From: Bacteroidota bacterium
Lineage (GTDB): Bacteria > Bacteroidota > Bacteroidia > Cytophagales > Hymenobacteraceae
Reading direction: 5' to 3'
Assembly: GCA_023424725.1 (NCBI GenBank)
Contig: JAFADQ010000353.1
Location: 1-21,848 of the forward strand
Length of the DNA: 21,848 nt
The notes beneath the pieces were generated by a model. It did not search any database. It was not told the DNA's origin and saw only the letters and a program-made list of their open reading frames with translations. A program made the position numbers and the translations under genes. Positions 6,919 through 14,595 of this stretch are shown here, piece by piece. How positions within the stretch are numbered: the stretch's first letter is position 1; each line of letters starts with the position of its first letter.

Positions 6919-8058
6919 TTACTTCAAAATCGCTCTTGAAATAACCAGTTTTTGTATCTCGGAAGTTCCTTCGCCGATGGTGCAAAGTTTAGAGTCGCGG
7001 TAGTACTTCTCGGCCGGGAAATCTTTGGTATAACCGTACCCGCCAAAGATCTGCACCGCCTCGGTAGCGCAGCGCACGGCAACTTCAGACGCATAGTACT
7101 TCGCCATGGCACTTTCTTTGTTTACGTTCAGGTCTTTGTTTTTCATGTCGGCCGAGCGGTAAATCAACAAGGCAGCGGCTTCTACTTCGGTAGCCATATC
7201 GGCCAGTTTAAAGGCAATGCCCTGGAAAGCGCTGATGGGTTTGTTAAACTGGTGGCGCTCTTTAGAATATTGCAGTGCGGCATCTAACGCTCCCTGCGCG
7301 ATTCCTAAGCTAAGGGCAGCGATAGAGATACGGCCGCCATCCAGCACTTTCATGGCCTGAATAAAACCTTCGCCTACGTTGCCCAGAATCTGGCTTTTGT
7401 GTACGCGGCAATCTTCAAAAATAAGCTCGGTGGTTTCTGAGGCGCGCATGCCCAGCTTGTTTTCTTTGTTGCCCGCCCTAAAGCCCGGTGTGCCTTTTTC
7501 TATCACAAAAGCCGTCATGCCATGCGAATCGCCTACCTCGCCGGTGCGCACAATTACAACCGCCACGTTGCCGGTTTTGCCATGCGTAATAAAGTTTTTA
7601 GCACCGTTTATCACGTAATAATCGCCATCTTCTACGGCTACGGTGCGCATATTTCCGGCATCAGACCCGGTGTTGGGCTCGGTTAAGCCCCAGGCGCCAA
7701 TCCACTCGGCGGTGGCAAGCTTGGGCAGGTATTGCTTTTTTTGCTCTTCGTTGCCAAACTGCAAAATGTGGCCTGTACACAGCGAATTGTGGGCCGCCAT
7801 AGACAAACCGATAGAGCCATCAATCTTAGATAATTCTGCGATGGCCGTTACATACTCTAAATAACCAAAACCCGACCCGCCGTATTCTTCCGGAACCAGA
7901 ACACCCATCAAACCAAGTTCGCCGAGTTGTTTAAACACCTCTACCGGGAATTCCTGACTTTCGTCCCACTCCATCATTTTTGGCTTTATGTGCTTGGCTC
8001 CAAAGTCGCGCACCATCTGCGCGATCATTTGCTGGTTTTCGGTAAATTGAAGATGCAT
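6919..8058 (-). CDS. Acyl-CoA dehydrogenase (short-chain/butyryl type)
   Basis: FAD flavoprotein that oxidises an acyl-CoA to the trans-2-enoyl-CoA and passes electrons to ETF, in fatty-acid or branched-chain degradation. The full-length 379-residue protein has the three expected domains. Signature 1 is GAWGLTEPNTGSDAG at 121-135 and NGAKNFIT is at 151-158. The C-terminal signature is GGYGYT at 339-344, leading to the catalytic base Glu363 in IGEGTSEIQ. A Glu at this place is typical of short- and medium-chain enzymes, while isovaleryl-CoA dehydrogenases carry it elsewhere. The true chain length cannot be told from the sequence. It stands alone on the minus strand, with 151 bases to the next gene upstream, and has a hairpin on its downstream side. 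Confidence 0.95.
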   Translation of the reverse strand: MHLQFTENQQMIAQMVRDFGAKHIKPKMMEWDESQEFPVEVFKQLGELGLMGVLVPEEYGGSGFGYLEYVTAIAELSKIDGSIGLSMAAHNSLCTGHILQFGNEEQKKQYLPKLATAEWIGAWGLTEPNTGSDAGNMRTVAVEDGDYYVINGAKNFITHGKTGNVAVVIVRTGEVGDSHGMTAFVIEKGTPGFRAGNKENKLGMRASETTELIFEDCRVHKSQILGNVGEGFIQAMKVLDGGRISIAALSLGIAQGALDAALQYSKERHQFNKPISAFQGIAFKLADMATEVEAAALLIYRSADMKNKDLNVNKESAMAKYYASEVAVRCATEAVQIFGGYGYTKDFPAEKYYRDSKLCTIGEGTSEIQKLVISRAILK

Positions 8059-8088
8059 GAATTTCTGTTTTTAATTCGTTTATAGTAG

Positions 8089-8115
8089 CCGGCTGCGCTA
8101 TGGCAACCGGTTTTT
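8089..8115 (+). terminator. Terminator-like hairpin facing the plus strand
   Basis: CCGGCTGC (8089-8096) pairs with GCAACCGG (8103-8110, one G-T pair), loop of six, followed by TTTTTGTTTT. No plus-strand gene precedes it. On the minus strand it lies within the leader of the acyl-CoA dehydrogenase gene. It may end an antisense transcript or be a repeat remnant. Confidence 0.4.
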
Positions 8116-8128
8116 GTTTTATTTGTTA

Positions 8129-8160
8129 AGCTGCAAAGGCCATTTTTATGGGCAACCCAG
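8129..8160 (+). repeat. GGCTG/GCAGCC hairpin repeat, diverged copy 5
   Basis: AGCTGCAAAGGCCA ... ATGGGCAACCCAG in the spacer between the acyl-CoA dehydrogenase and the outer-membrane protein. It shares CTGCAA, GGCCA and ATGGGC with the copy at 17213-17246, but its end is decayed. Confidence 0.55.
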
Positions 8161-8210
8161 GGTAAAATTACATTCTAATGCCCTGGTTTTTGCTGCCCGC
8201 AGCCTTGGGT

Positions 8211-8978
8211 TTATTGGTAATAATAATCAGAAGGAAGCTTTTTATAGATCGGGAAGATCCAGCCGAATTTAAATCCGGTGAGGGCATCCATTCGTTTTTC
8301 GGTTTCCTGGCGGCGGGTTACAAAGTCGTAAGAGCGGCGGTTTTGGGTAAAGCCCTGTGTAAATTCTGCCGCGATAAAAAAGTTTATGCGCCGGTTTTTA
8401 TCCAGAAAAAGATAACCGATTTGTTCGCTCAGCAGCCAGCCGTTCGTAAGCCGGTCGTAGCCTTTGCCATACTCATCGCCAACAATGGGCGCGTTGCGGG
8501 TTACATCTTCGAAATGAATTTTGTGCTGCATAAACCCAACGCCGGCCATTATAAAAAAACCGGAATTAACTCCGGCACGGCCAAATGGCGCGCTAAATAA
8601 GCGTCCGGCTTTTACTACAGGCAGCTTTAAGCCGCGCATGGTGGTTCTTACATCGGCCGGATATCCGTCGGCGCCAATCAGATCTCCCTGGTCGTTACGC
8701 AAATCGCGCAGCACATCTTCTTTTATTTTTGAGCTGTAAAGATAGTGCGCATCGATGCCGTACATCCAGTTGCTTTTGGTTTTTACCATAAACGAGCCGC
8801 CCACTTCCAGCATATTGCCAAAGCGCTTGCCCATATCGGCGTTCGGGATGCTCAAACCGGCGCTCACCGCCACCATGGGTATTGTTAAAAGCGAATCTGG
8901 TTTAGTTCGTTGCGCAAACCCGGTGCTGCAAAGCAAAATACAGATGGCAAGTAGAAATGTATGGCTAAAAAACGGCAC
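8211..8978 (-). CDS. Putative outer-membrane beta-barrel protein
   Basis: 255 residues with a clear signal peptide: hydrophobic FLLAICILLCSTGFA, probable cleavage before Gln23. The mature part shows alternating strands rich in Gly and aromatic residues (VAVSAGLSIP, MLEVGGSFMVK, WMYGIDAHYLY, FFIMAGVGFMQH, RINFFIAAEFTQGF, GFKFGWIFPIY) and ends in DYYYQ, consistent with an eight- to ten-stranded barrel. The precise family is not recognised. The start is a GTG at 8978: the next upstream in-frame codons contain no ATG, and the signal peptide fits this start. A TAnnTTTG box is found about 30 bases upstream. It appears monocistronic and is divergent from the export operon. Confidence 0.8.
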   Translation of the reverse strand: MPFFSHTFLLAICILLCSTGFAQRTKPDSLLTIPMVAVSAGLSIPNADMGKRFGNMLEVGGSFMVKTKSNWMYGIDAHYLYSSKIKEDVLRDLRNDQGDLIGADGYPADVRTTMRGLKLPVVKAGRLFSAPFGRAGVNSGFFIMAGVGFMQHKIHFEDVTRNAPIVGDEYGKGYDRLTNGWLLSEQIGYLFLDKNRRINFFIAAEFTQGFTQNRRSYDFVTRRQETEKRMDALTGFKFGWIFPIYKKLPSDYYYQ

Positions 8979-9009
8979 TATAGATATCTCTGAATTAAAT
9001 TTTAATATG

Positions 9010-9017
9010 CAAAATTA
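9010..9017 (-). promoter_or_regulatory. Possible promoter of the outer-membrane protein gene
   Basis: TAATTTTG on the minus strand fits TAnnTTTG and lies 32 bases before the GTG start. The -33 element is not convincing. Confidence 0.4.
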
Positions 9018-9057
9018 AGGGTTTTAATTGTTTGCCCTAAATTATTTACTTCGGTAA

Positions 9058-9090
9058 AGCTGTAAAGGCCAAAATAGCGGTTGCTGCGGC
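9058..9090 (+). repeat. GGCTG/GCAGCC hairpin repeat, copy 6
   Basis: AGCTGTAAAGGCCAAAATAG ... GCTGCGGC in plus orientation, close to copies 1 and 2 in its first 17 bases. Confidence 0.6.
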
Positions 9091-9411
9091 ACAATAGTAA
9101 TGTGTATTCAGGCTTTGTTTGCAACTGCCAGTTAACGGAATAAATTGCCTTTATTAATAAGGCTAACTTGCTTTTAACACTGTTGCGGGAAGCAGCATTA
9201 CAGTTGTAGCTGCGCTCCTTAGAGCAGAGTATTTAGGCTGTGGTACCCATTATATTGGCCCTCGCAGCCTACAAATATTTATTCTGGCCGGTTTATTGCC
9301 ATTTCGCGCTAAAGCACTTTGCCTGGTATTCATCAGTCAATTGCCGGCCATAAAAAATTTTAAACCGAAGGCAAATAGTTTGGTTTTAGCCAATTATCTT
9401 AATAATATGAT

Positions 9412-9419
9412 TAATTTTG
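9412..9419 (+). promoter_or_regulatory. Possible promoter of the export operon (-7 box)
   Basis: TAATTTTG fits TAnnTTTG and lies 35 bases before the first ATG of the operon. A TTTG is found at 9379-9382, but the 29-base spacing is too long for a normal -33 box. Confidence 0.4.
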
Positions 9420-9454
9420 CTTTTTAATACAACACACAGTTTACACACCCGTTA

Positions 9455-10279
9455 ATGCCCGCTCGTTTTTCTGTATCAGAAATTACCCTGTATTTTTTGC
9501 TGATATTTTTTCTTTCTGCCTGCAATACGTTTCGCAAGTCTATCATGTTCGAAACAGACAATACCCCGACAGGTGTTTTTCAGCAAACTGTAGCAGCGGC
9601 AGAAAAAACCTATATCATCCGTAAAAACGACCTGTTAGATATAAAAGTATATACCAATAAAGGCGAAATGCTGGTAGACCCAAACCGGGAGCTGGCAAAA
9701 TATACCGGTCCGGGAAATTCTGCTTCGCAGGCTGAAAGGCCTGTTTTTATGGTGGCCGAAGACGGACGCGTTAATTTGCCTATGGTGGGTTTGGTAAGTC
9801 TGGAGGGTTTAAACTTACTACAGGCCGATAGTGCGCTGCAAATAGCCTACAGCGATTATTACCACGAGCCCTACGTGGTTACCAAAATAATGAACAAACG
9901 GGTAATAGTGCTCGGGGCGGTTGGAGCCACAAATTCGTCTACCACAAAAGTTATTCCGCTTACCACCAACGATATGCACCTGATAGAAGTGCTCGCGCTA
10001 GCAGGCGGCGTGCATGCTATCAGAGGTTCGCAGGCGCTAATGGCCGGCGATGTTACAAAAATACGGCTTATAAGAGGCGATTTGCGCAAGCCAACAGTTA
10101 TGGTGATAGACCTCTCGAACATAGCAGGACTTACCCGGTACGATTTAACCATGCAACCCGGCGATATTGTGTATGTAGAGCCTACCCGCAGGGTGTTTAC
10201 CGAAACTATTCGCGATGTAGCCCCAACAGTTAGTATATTAAGCAGTATTTTAACGCTGTATATCCTTTTATCCAGATAA
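9455..10279 (+). CDS. Polysaccharide export lipoprotein (Wza/GumB type)
   Basis: Outer-membrane export component for capsular or exopolysaccharide. The N-terminus has a lipoprotein signal, with the lipobox LSAC placing the lipidated Cys at residue 23. The polysaccharide-export domain begins near YIIRKNDLLDIKVYTN (about 53-68) and continues through VAEDGRVNLPMVGLVSLEGL. A SLBB-like part follows (KRVIVLGAVGA, then LIEVLALAGGV). A C-terminal hydrophobic helix (VSILSSILTLYILL) could span the outer membrane as in Wza. At 274 residues it is shorter than E. coli Wza (about 380), typical for Bacteroidota. The gene is first in its operon and 18 bases before the kinase gene, a standard partnership. Confidence 0.92.
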   Translation: MPARFSVSEITLYFLLIFFLSACNTFRKSIMFETDNTPTGVFQQTVAAAEKTYIIRKNDLLDIKVYTNKGEMLVDPNRELAKYTGPGNSASQAERPVFMVAEDGRVNLPMVGLVSLEGLNLLQADSALQIAYSDYYHEPYVVTKIMNKRVIVLGAVGATNSSTTKVIPLTTNDMHLIEVLALAGGVHAIRGSQALMAGDVTKIRLIRGDLRKPTVMVIDLSNIAGLTRYDLTMQPGDIVYVEPTRRVFTETIRDVAPTVSILSSILTLYILLSR

Positions 10280-10297
10280 GGCATTAAGTAGAGTATA

Positions 10298-12763
10298 ATG
10301 AGTAGCGATAAAGATTTTCTGGACCCAGACCCAAACCGGCCCGGTTCGCCGGGGGTGCCCTCGTCGGTTAACCTGGCCGATGCCGACGACGACCTGTTGC
10401 CGGAAATAGATTTTCACACCCTTTTTATTGTTATCCGCAAGAGCGTAATCTGGATATTGCTGCTGGTAATGGCGTGCCTTTTTGCTTCCTTCATGTTTTT
10501 GCGCTACACTAAAGAGGTGTTCGAGTCTACATCTGTATTAAAGATAGACGAGAAATCTGATGCCGGAAAGCTGGGCCTGACGCCTTTTGGCGATAGCAAA
10601 AGCAACGCCATGAACATTAGTCAGCTTTCGGGCGAGATCGAGTTTATTAAGTCTGATATGATATACGACCGGCTTATCGCTACCATGCCGCTCGATATCA
10701 GTTATTATCAGATAGGAAATATCCTTACCAACGAGCAATACAAAATTTCGCCGTTTAAGGTGCAGTACGAAATTCTGAATCCGGCCCTTTACGACCAGCC
10801 GGTTAATGTAGAGATGGTTTCCGGAAAGCAGTTTATTCTGTCTTACACCATTGCCGAAAAGCCCTTTTCTGGCACCTATAATTTTAAGCAAGTTGTTACC
10901 ACGCCCGATATTATACTTAAGGCCGATACCACGAGCTTTTATCAGGAGAATATGCTCGGGCTGCCATTTTTCTTTGTGGTAAATTCAGAGAAAAGCATAA
11001 AAAATTACCTTACGGAAAACCTGCACGCCACTATTTTCAGCCCCGATGCCAATACCATTAAAATATCTTTTAAAGACCATAACGCCGCCAAAGCCTCCGA
11101 TATCGTAAATAGGGTAGATACGCTTTATAAAGAAATTACACTTGCCAAAAACAATCTTAGCAACGAGCAAACGCTAACTTTTTTAGATAAGCAGCTAGAC
11201 GAAACCCTGCACGAGCTCGAAAAATCTGAAGCCAGCCTGGAAGCTTTTGCCCGCCAAAACCGCACATTTGATGTTAAGGCCGATTTAAACAAAACCCTTG
11301 GCAAGCTAGACGAAATAGAAAAAGAGCGCCTGGAGCTGCGCCTGCAACTGGCCATGCTCTCGGAGCTGTCGCGGCTGCTGGCGCAGGATAGCGAAGTAGA
11401 ATCTTTTTTGCCCTCTGTTAGCCTTGTAGACGATAAAACCCTGGCCGAGCAAATGGAAGCATTGGTAGAACTGCAAAAACAGCACACCATGCTGTTGGGC
11501 TCTGCCAAAAAATCTACCTTCGCGGTAAAGTCTAAAGTAGAAGAAATAAATTTTGTAAAAAGCAGTATTACCGAAAGCGTAACCAGAAACAAAAAGCTTA
11601 TTCAGGACAAAATAAACGGCCTGTCTAACAATATTCTGCAGGCCGAAAACCAGTTACTGCAGCTCCCGTCTAAAGAAACCGACCTTACGCGCCTGCGCCG
11701 TTTCTATAATCTCTACGAGCAGTTTTATTTGCTGCTGATGGAAAAAAAGATAGAATTCGGCATCGCTAAAGCCGGAACCACAGATAATTCTCAGATACTC
11801 TCGCCGGCAACTTTGCCTACAGAGCCTATTTATCCAAACAAAATGCTGGTGTATGCAATCGGCATCGCGGCAAGCTTTTTCTTTAGTATCATGCTGGTTA
11901 CGGCGCGCTATTTCCTGCATAACACCATTACCAACCTTAAAGAGCTGGAGCGCAACACCGTAGCTCCCTTGCTGGGCGTAGTACCCTCGTACACCAAAGA
12001 AAAACTAAACGTATCGCGGCTTATAGTAGATAAAAATCCCAAATCGGCCATAAGCGAAGCCATCCGCTCTATTCGTACAAACCTGGAGTTTATCAGCCCA
12101 TCTACCAAAAAACGCATAATTTCGGTTACCTCTACCATTAGCGGCGAAGGCAAAACCTTTGTAGCGGTAAATCTGGCAGGTATTATCGCGCAGTCAGACC
12201 AGCGGGTGGTAGTTCTCGATCTGGATATGCGGAAACCAAAAGTTAACCTGGCTTTTGATGCGGATAACGTTCGGGGTATGAGCACCATCCTGATAGAAAA
12301 ACATTCTGTTCAGGATTGTATTCAACACTCTACTCTTCCAAACCTCGATTTTATTTCGGCAGGGCCAACGCCGCCCAACCCATCGGAGCTAATTCTGAAC
12401 GATAAATTCGATCAGGTTCTGGACGAATTAAAGCAGTGGTACGATGTTATCCTTATAGATACGCCGCCTGTGGGTTTGGTTACAGATGGTATTCTTATTA
12501 TGCGAAAAGCCGATGTGCCTTTGTATATTGTTCGTGCCGATTACTCTAAAAAAGTATTCTTAAAGAATGTAAACAAGCTCATAAAAGGCCACGGATTTAA
12601 TAAGCTGGCCGTTATTCTTAACGATGCTCCAACATCGGGCATTTATGGTTACGGGTATGGCTACGGTTACGGCTATGGCTACGGTTACGGCTACGGTTAT
12701 TACGACGAGCAGGAAGAAGTAAGTTTGTTAGGAAAAATAAAAAATAAGTTCAGTAAAGCATAA
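10298..12763 (+). CDS. Chain-length determinant / tyrosine autokinase (Wzc type)
   Basis: Inner-membrane co-polymerase and BY-kinase in one 821-residue chain. A short Pro-rich cytoplasmic start is followed by transmembrane helix 1 (about 49-70). Next come the Wzz-like periplasmic part with long coiled coils (about 280-480) and helix 2 (about 516-540). The kinase domain follows, with Walker A GEGKT at 616-620, Walker A' VVVLDLDMRKP around Asp641/Asp643, and Walker B DVILIDTPP at 716-724. The tail has nine Tyr-Gly pairs and then Tyr-Tyr (783-802), the expected autophosphorylation cluster, before EEVSLLGKIKNKF. Cycles of Tyr phosphorylation control polymer length and export. It lies between the Wza-like lipoprotein and the phosphatase genes, and its stop codon directly abuts the phosphatase ATG. 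Confidence 0.94.
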   Translation: MSSDKDFLDPDPNRPGSPGVPSSVNLADADDDLLPEIDFHTLFIVIRKSVIWILLLVMACLFASFMFLRYTKEVFESTSVLKIDEKSDAGKLGLTPFGDSKSNAMNISQLSGEIEFIKSDMIYDRLIATMPLDISYYQIGNILTNEQYKISPFKVQYEILNPALYDQPVNVEMVSGKQFILSYTIAEKPFSGTYNFKQVVTTPDIILKADTTSFYQENMLGLPFFFVVNSEKSIKNYLTENLHATIFSPDANTIKISFKDHNAAKASDIVNRVDTLYKEITLAKNNLSNEQTLTFLDKQLDETLHELEKSEASLEAFARQNRTFDVKADLNKTLGKLDEIEKERLELRLQLAMLSELSRLLAQDSEVESFLPSVSLVDDKTLAEQMEALVELQKQHTMLLGSAKKSTFAVKSKVEEINFVKSSITESVTRNKKLIQDKINGLSNNILQAENQLLQLPSKETDLTRLRRFYNLYEQFYLLLMEKKIEFGIAKAGTTDNSQILSPATLPTEPIYPNKMLVYAIGIAASFFFSIMLVTARYFLHNTITNLKELERNTVAPLLGVVPSYTKEKLNVSRLIVDKNPKSAISEAIRSIRTNLEFISPSTKKRIISVTSTISGEGKTFVAVNLAGIIAQSDQRVVVLDLDMRKPKVNLAFDADNVRGMSTILIEKHSVQDCIQHSTLPNLDFISAGPTPPNPSELILNDKFDQVLDELKQWYDVILIDTPPVGLVTDGILIMRKADVPLYIVRADYSKKVFLKNVNKLIKGHGFNKLAVILNDAPTSGIYGYGYGYGYGYGYGYGYGYYDEQEEVSLLGKIKNKFSKA
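12644..12703 (+). repeat. In-frame six-base repeat coding for (YG)9YY
   Basis: Alternating TAC/TAT and GGT/GGC codons give eleven Tyr in 20 residues. Partly identical 12- and 18-base blocks (such as GGCTACGGTTAC) recur, so slippage or unequal exchange would add or remove Tyr-Gly pairs without changing frame. Confidence 0.9.
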
Positions 12764-13522
12764 ATGGCAGGTTTTTTATCGAGATTGTTTGGAGGGGAGA
12801 AAGAAGAAACCACACTGCCCGAGGCCAACCCAATTCTTACAGACATGCACTCGCATGTGCTGCCCGGGCTTGACGACGGCGCCGAAAACCCCGAACAATC
12901 GTTGGTGCTGCTCGAGAATTTATACCGCCTGGGTTACCGCAAGCTGATAATGACGCCTCATATTATGGGCGATTTTTACAAAAACACGCCCGAAGGAATC
13001 CGCGAAAAGCTGCAAGTGCTAAAAATGGTGGCACTCGAGGCCAAAATAGAAATGGAGCTCTTTTGCGCCGCCGAGTATTATCTGGACGAGTGGTTTACAG
13101 ACCGGATAGAGAACGGCACCGAAATACTAACATTTGGGGGCGCTCACAAATACATGCTCTTCGAAACGTCTTACATCAACAAACCCATAAATTTTAAAGA
13201 GGCCATATTTGCCATGCAAACCGCCGGCTACAAACCGGTGCTGGCCCACCCAGAGCGGTACACCTATTTATATAACTCCTTTGCAGAGCTGGAAGAAATA
13301 AAAAGCAAGGGGGTGTTGCTGCAGCTCAACATAAATTCGCTAAGCGGCTATTACTCTGCGGCAGCCAAAAAGTTTGCCGAGCAAATGATAGACGCCGGCA
13401 TGGTAGATTTCGCGGGCACCGATACCCACCATCCAAAGCATATTAAAGCCATGGACCGCAGCCGCACCTTGCCTTATTATAAAAAGCTGCTGGCGCTGCC
13501 GTTGCTCAACAATTCATTATAA
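12764..13522 (+). CDS. PHP-domain tyrosine phosphatase (CpsB/CapC/YwqE type)
   Basis: Metal-dependent phosphatase expected to dephosphorylate the Tyr tail of the neighbouring kinase. In the 252-residue protein the PHP metal ligands are plain: DMHSHVLPGLDDGA (Asp27, His29, His31, Asp37), TPHIM (His66), AAEYY (Glu104), LAHPERY (His162, Glu164) and GTDTHH (Asp220, His222). The family is unrelated to low-molecular-weight phosphatases such as Wzb. The ATG follows the kinase stop codon with no spacing, which suggests translational coupling and a fixed ratio. It begins with a short amphipathic MAGFLSRLFGGEK stretch that may contact the membrane (inferred). Confidence 0.95.
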   Translation: MAGFLSRLFGGEKEETTLPEANPILTDMHSHVLPGLDDGAENPEQSLVLLENLYRLGYRKLIMTPHIMGDFYKNTPEGIREKLQVLKMVALEAKIEMELFCAAEYYLDEWFTDRIENGTEILTFGGAHKYMLFETSYINKPINFKEAIFAMQTAGYKPVLAHPERYTYLYNSFAELEEIKSKGVLLQLNINSLSGYYSAAAKKFAEQMIDAGMVDFAGTDTHHPKHIKAMDRSRTLPYYKKLLALPLLNNSL

Positions 13523-13534
13523 TTAAACCCTGCC

Positions 13535-14518
13535 ATGATCTTAGTTACCGGCGCTTCCGGCCTTATTGGTGCGAGCCTGATAGATAAGCTATCTGCCGAG
13601 GGCAGGCAGGTAAGGGCAATTTACAGGGCGGCAGCGGGCAACCAACCCGGCATAGAGTGGGTGCAGGGCGATATTTTAGATATTGCTTCGCTGCAAAAAG
13701 CCATGCAGGGCGTTACGCATGTGTTTCATTGCGCGGGCCTGGTAAGTTTCGCGCCACGCGATAAGCAATTGCTCTATAAAGTAAATGTAGAGGGCACGGC
13801 CAACGTGGTAAATGTGTGCCTGGCAACGCCGGGCGTAAAGTTGTGCCATGTAAGTTCGGTAGCTGCGATAGGCAAAATTCAGGGCGAGACGCACCCAACC
13901 GAAAAAAGCCGTTGGGAAGCACAGCAGGGCCACTCTGTATATGCGGCCTCTAAACATTGGGGCGAAGCAGAAGTATGGCGCGGAATTGCCGAAGGATTGA
14001 ACGCGGTTATCGTAAACCCATCTGTAGTACTGGGCGGAACAGACACCAGCCGCAGCAGCACAAAACTGCTGGGCTACATTAATGCCGGAAACCGGTTTTA
14101 TGTAGATGGCCAATCGAATTTTGTAGACCTGCGCGATGTTACAGAAGCAATGCTGCGGCTAATGTTTTCTGGTATAAGCGGCGAGCGGTTTATTCTTAAC
14201 GGCGGTTCTGTTGTATACAACCGTTTTTTTGCCCTCGCAGCCCGGTGCCTTGGCAAGCGGCCGCCCAAGATAAAATTGCCCTTGCCGCTGGCCCAATTGT
14301 TCGCCAAAGCAGAGCAAGTCCGCTCGTGGCTAACCGGCGCAAGGCCCCTGGTTACTCCCGATACCGTAAGGCGCGGCCACGATGTGCTGGAGTATAATGC
14401 AAGTAAAGTTACAAAGGCTGTAGGCGTAAGTTTCAGGCCTGTAGAAGAAACAATAACATGGGCATGCCAGCAAATAAAAAACAGCGGCAGCCAAACTCAA
14501 AAAATTAAAACCAAATAG
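13535..14518 (+). CDS. NAD(P)-dependent epimerase/dehydratase-like extended SDR
   Basis: Extended short-chain dehydrogenase of 327 residues. The Rossmann motif TGASGLIG is at 5-12, the DILD and HCAG motifs bind the cofactor, the catalytic Ser is in VSSVAA near 107-108, and YAASK gives Tyr136 and Lys140. The closest broad groups are NAD-dependent epimerase/dehydratase, dihydroflavonol-reductase-like and 3-beta-HSD-like enzymes; the substrate is not known. It starts 12 bases after the phosphatase stop, so it is probably in the same transcript and could act on a nucleotide sugar. It lacks strong signs of a classic sugar epimerase, so a role in another pathway is equally possible. The C-terminus ends in a Lys/Gln-rich tail. 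Confidence 0.85.
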   Translation: MILVTGASGLIGASLIDKLSAEGRQVRAIYRAAAGNQPGIEWVQGDILDIASLQKAMQGVTHVFHCAGLVSFAPRDKQLLYKVNVEGTANVVNVCLATPGVKLCHVSSVAAIGKIQGETHPTEKSRWEAQQGHSVYAASKHWGEAEVWRGIAEGLNAVIVNPSVVLGGTDTSRSSTKLLGYINAGNRFYVDGQSNFVDLRDVTEAMLRLMFSGISGERFILNGGSVVYNRFFALAARCLGKRPPKIKLPLPLAQLFAKAEQVRSWLTGARPLVTPDTVRRGHDVLEYNASKVTKAVGVSFRPVEETITWACQQIKNSGSQTQKIKTK

Positions 14519-14595
14519 CTTACATATTTAATCCGGTTGCGTATATTTATATAGATACGGTTAGATATTTAGCTCACAATAATTGCGAAAGCCAG

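Larger units (their letters stand above)
8979..9454. other. Divergent spacer of 476 bases without a gene
   Basis: Between the outer-membrane protein gene and the export operon. It contains promoter boxes at both ends, a hairpin-repeat copy at 9058-9090, and a 30-base stretch at 9206-9235 (GTAGCTGCGCTCCTTAGAGC...) related to the centre of the palindromic element at 17278-17406. It also has two wide inverted repeats: TAGGCTG with CAGCCTA (9234-9272 region), and TGGCCGG with CCGGCCA (9286-9352 region). No reading frame in it looks coding. Confidence 0.6.

Noticed and set aside
11125..11592. Minus-strand frame opposite the kinase coiled coil
   Set aside because: A Ser-rich product is what the reverse of Glu/Lys/Leu-rich coiled-coil codons yields; no independent support.
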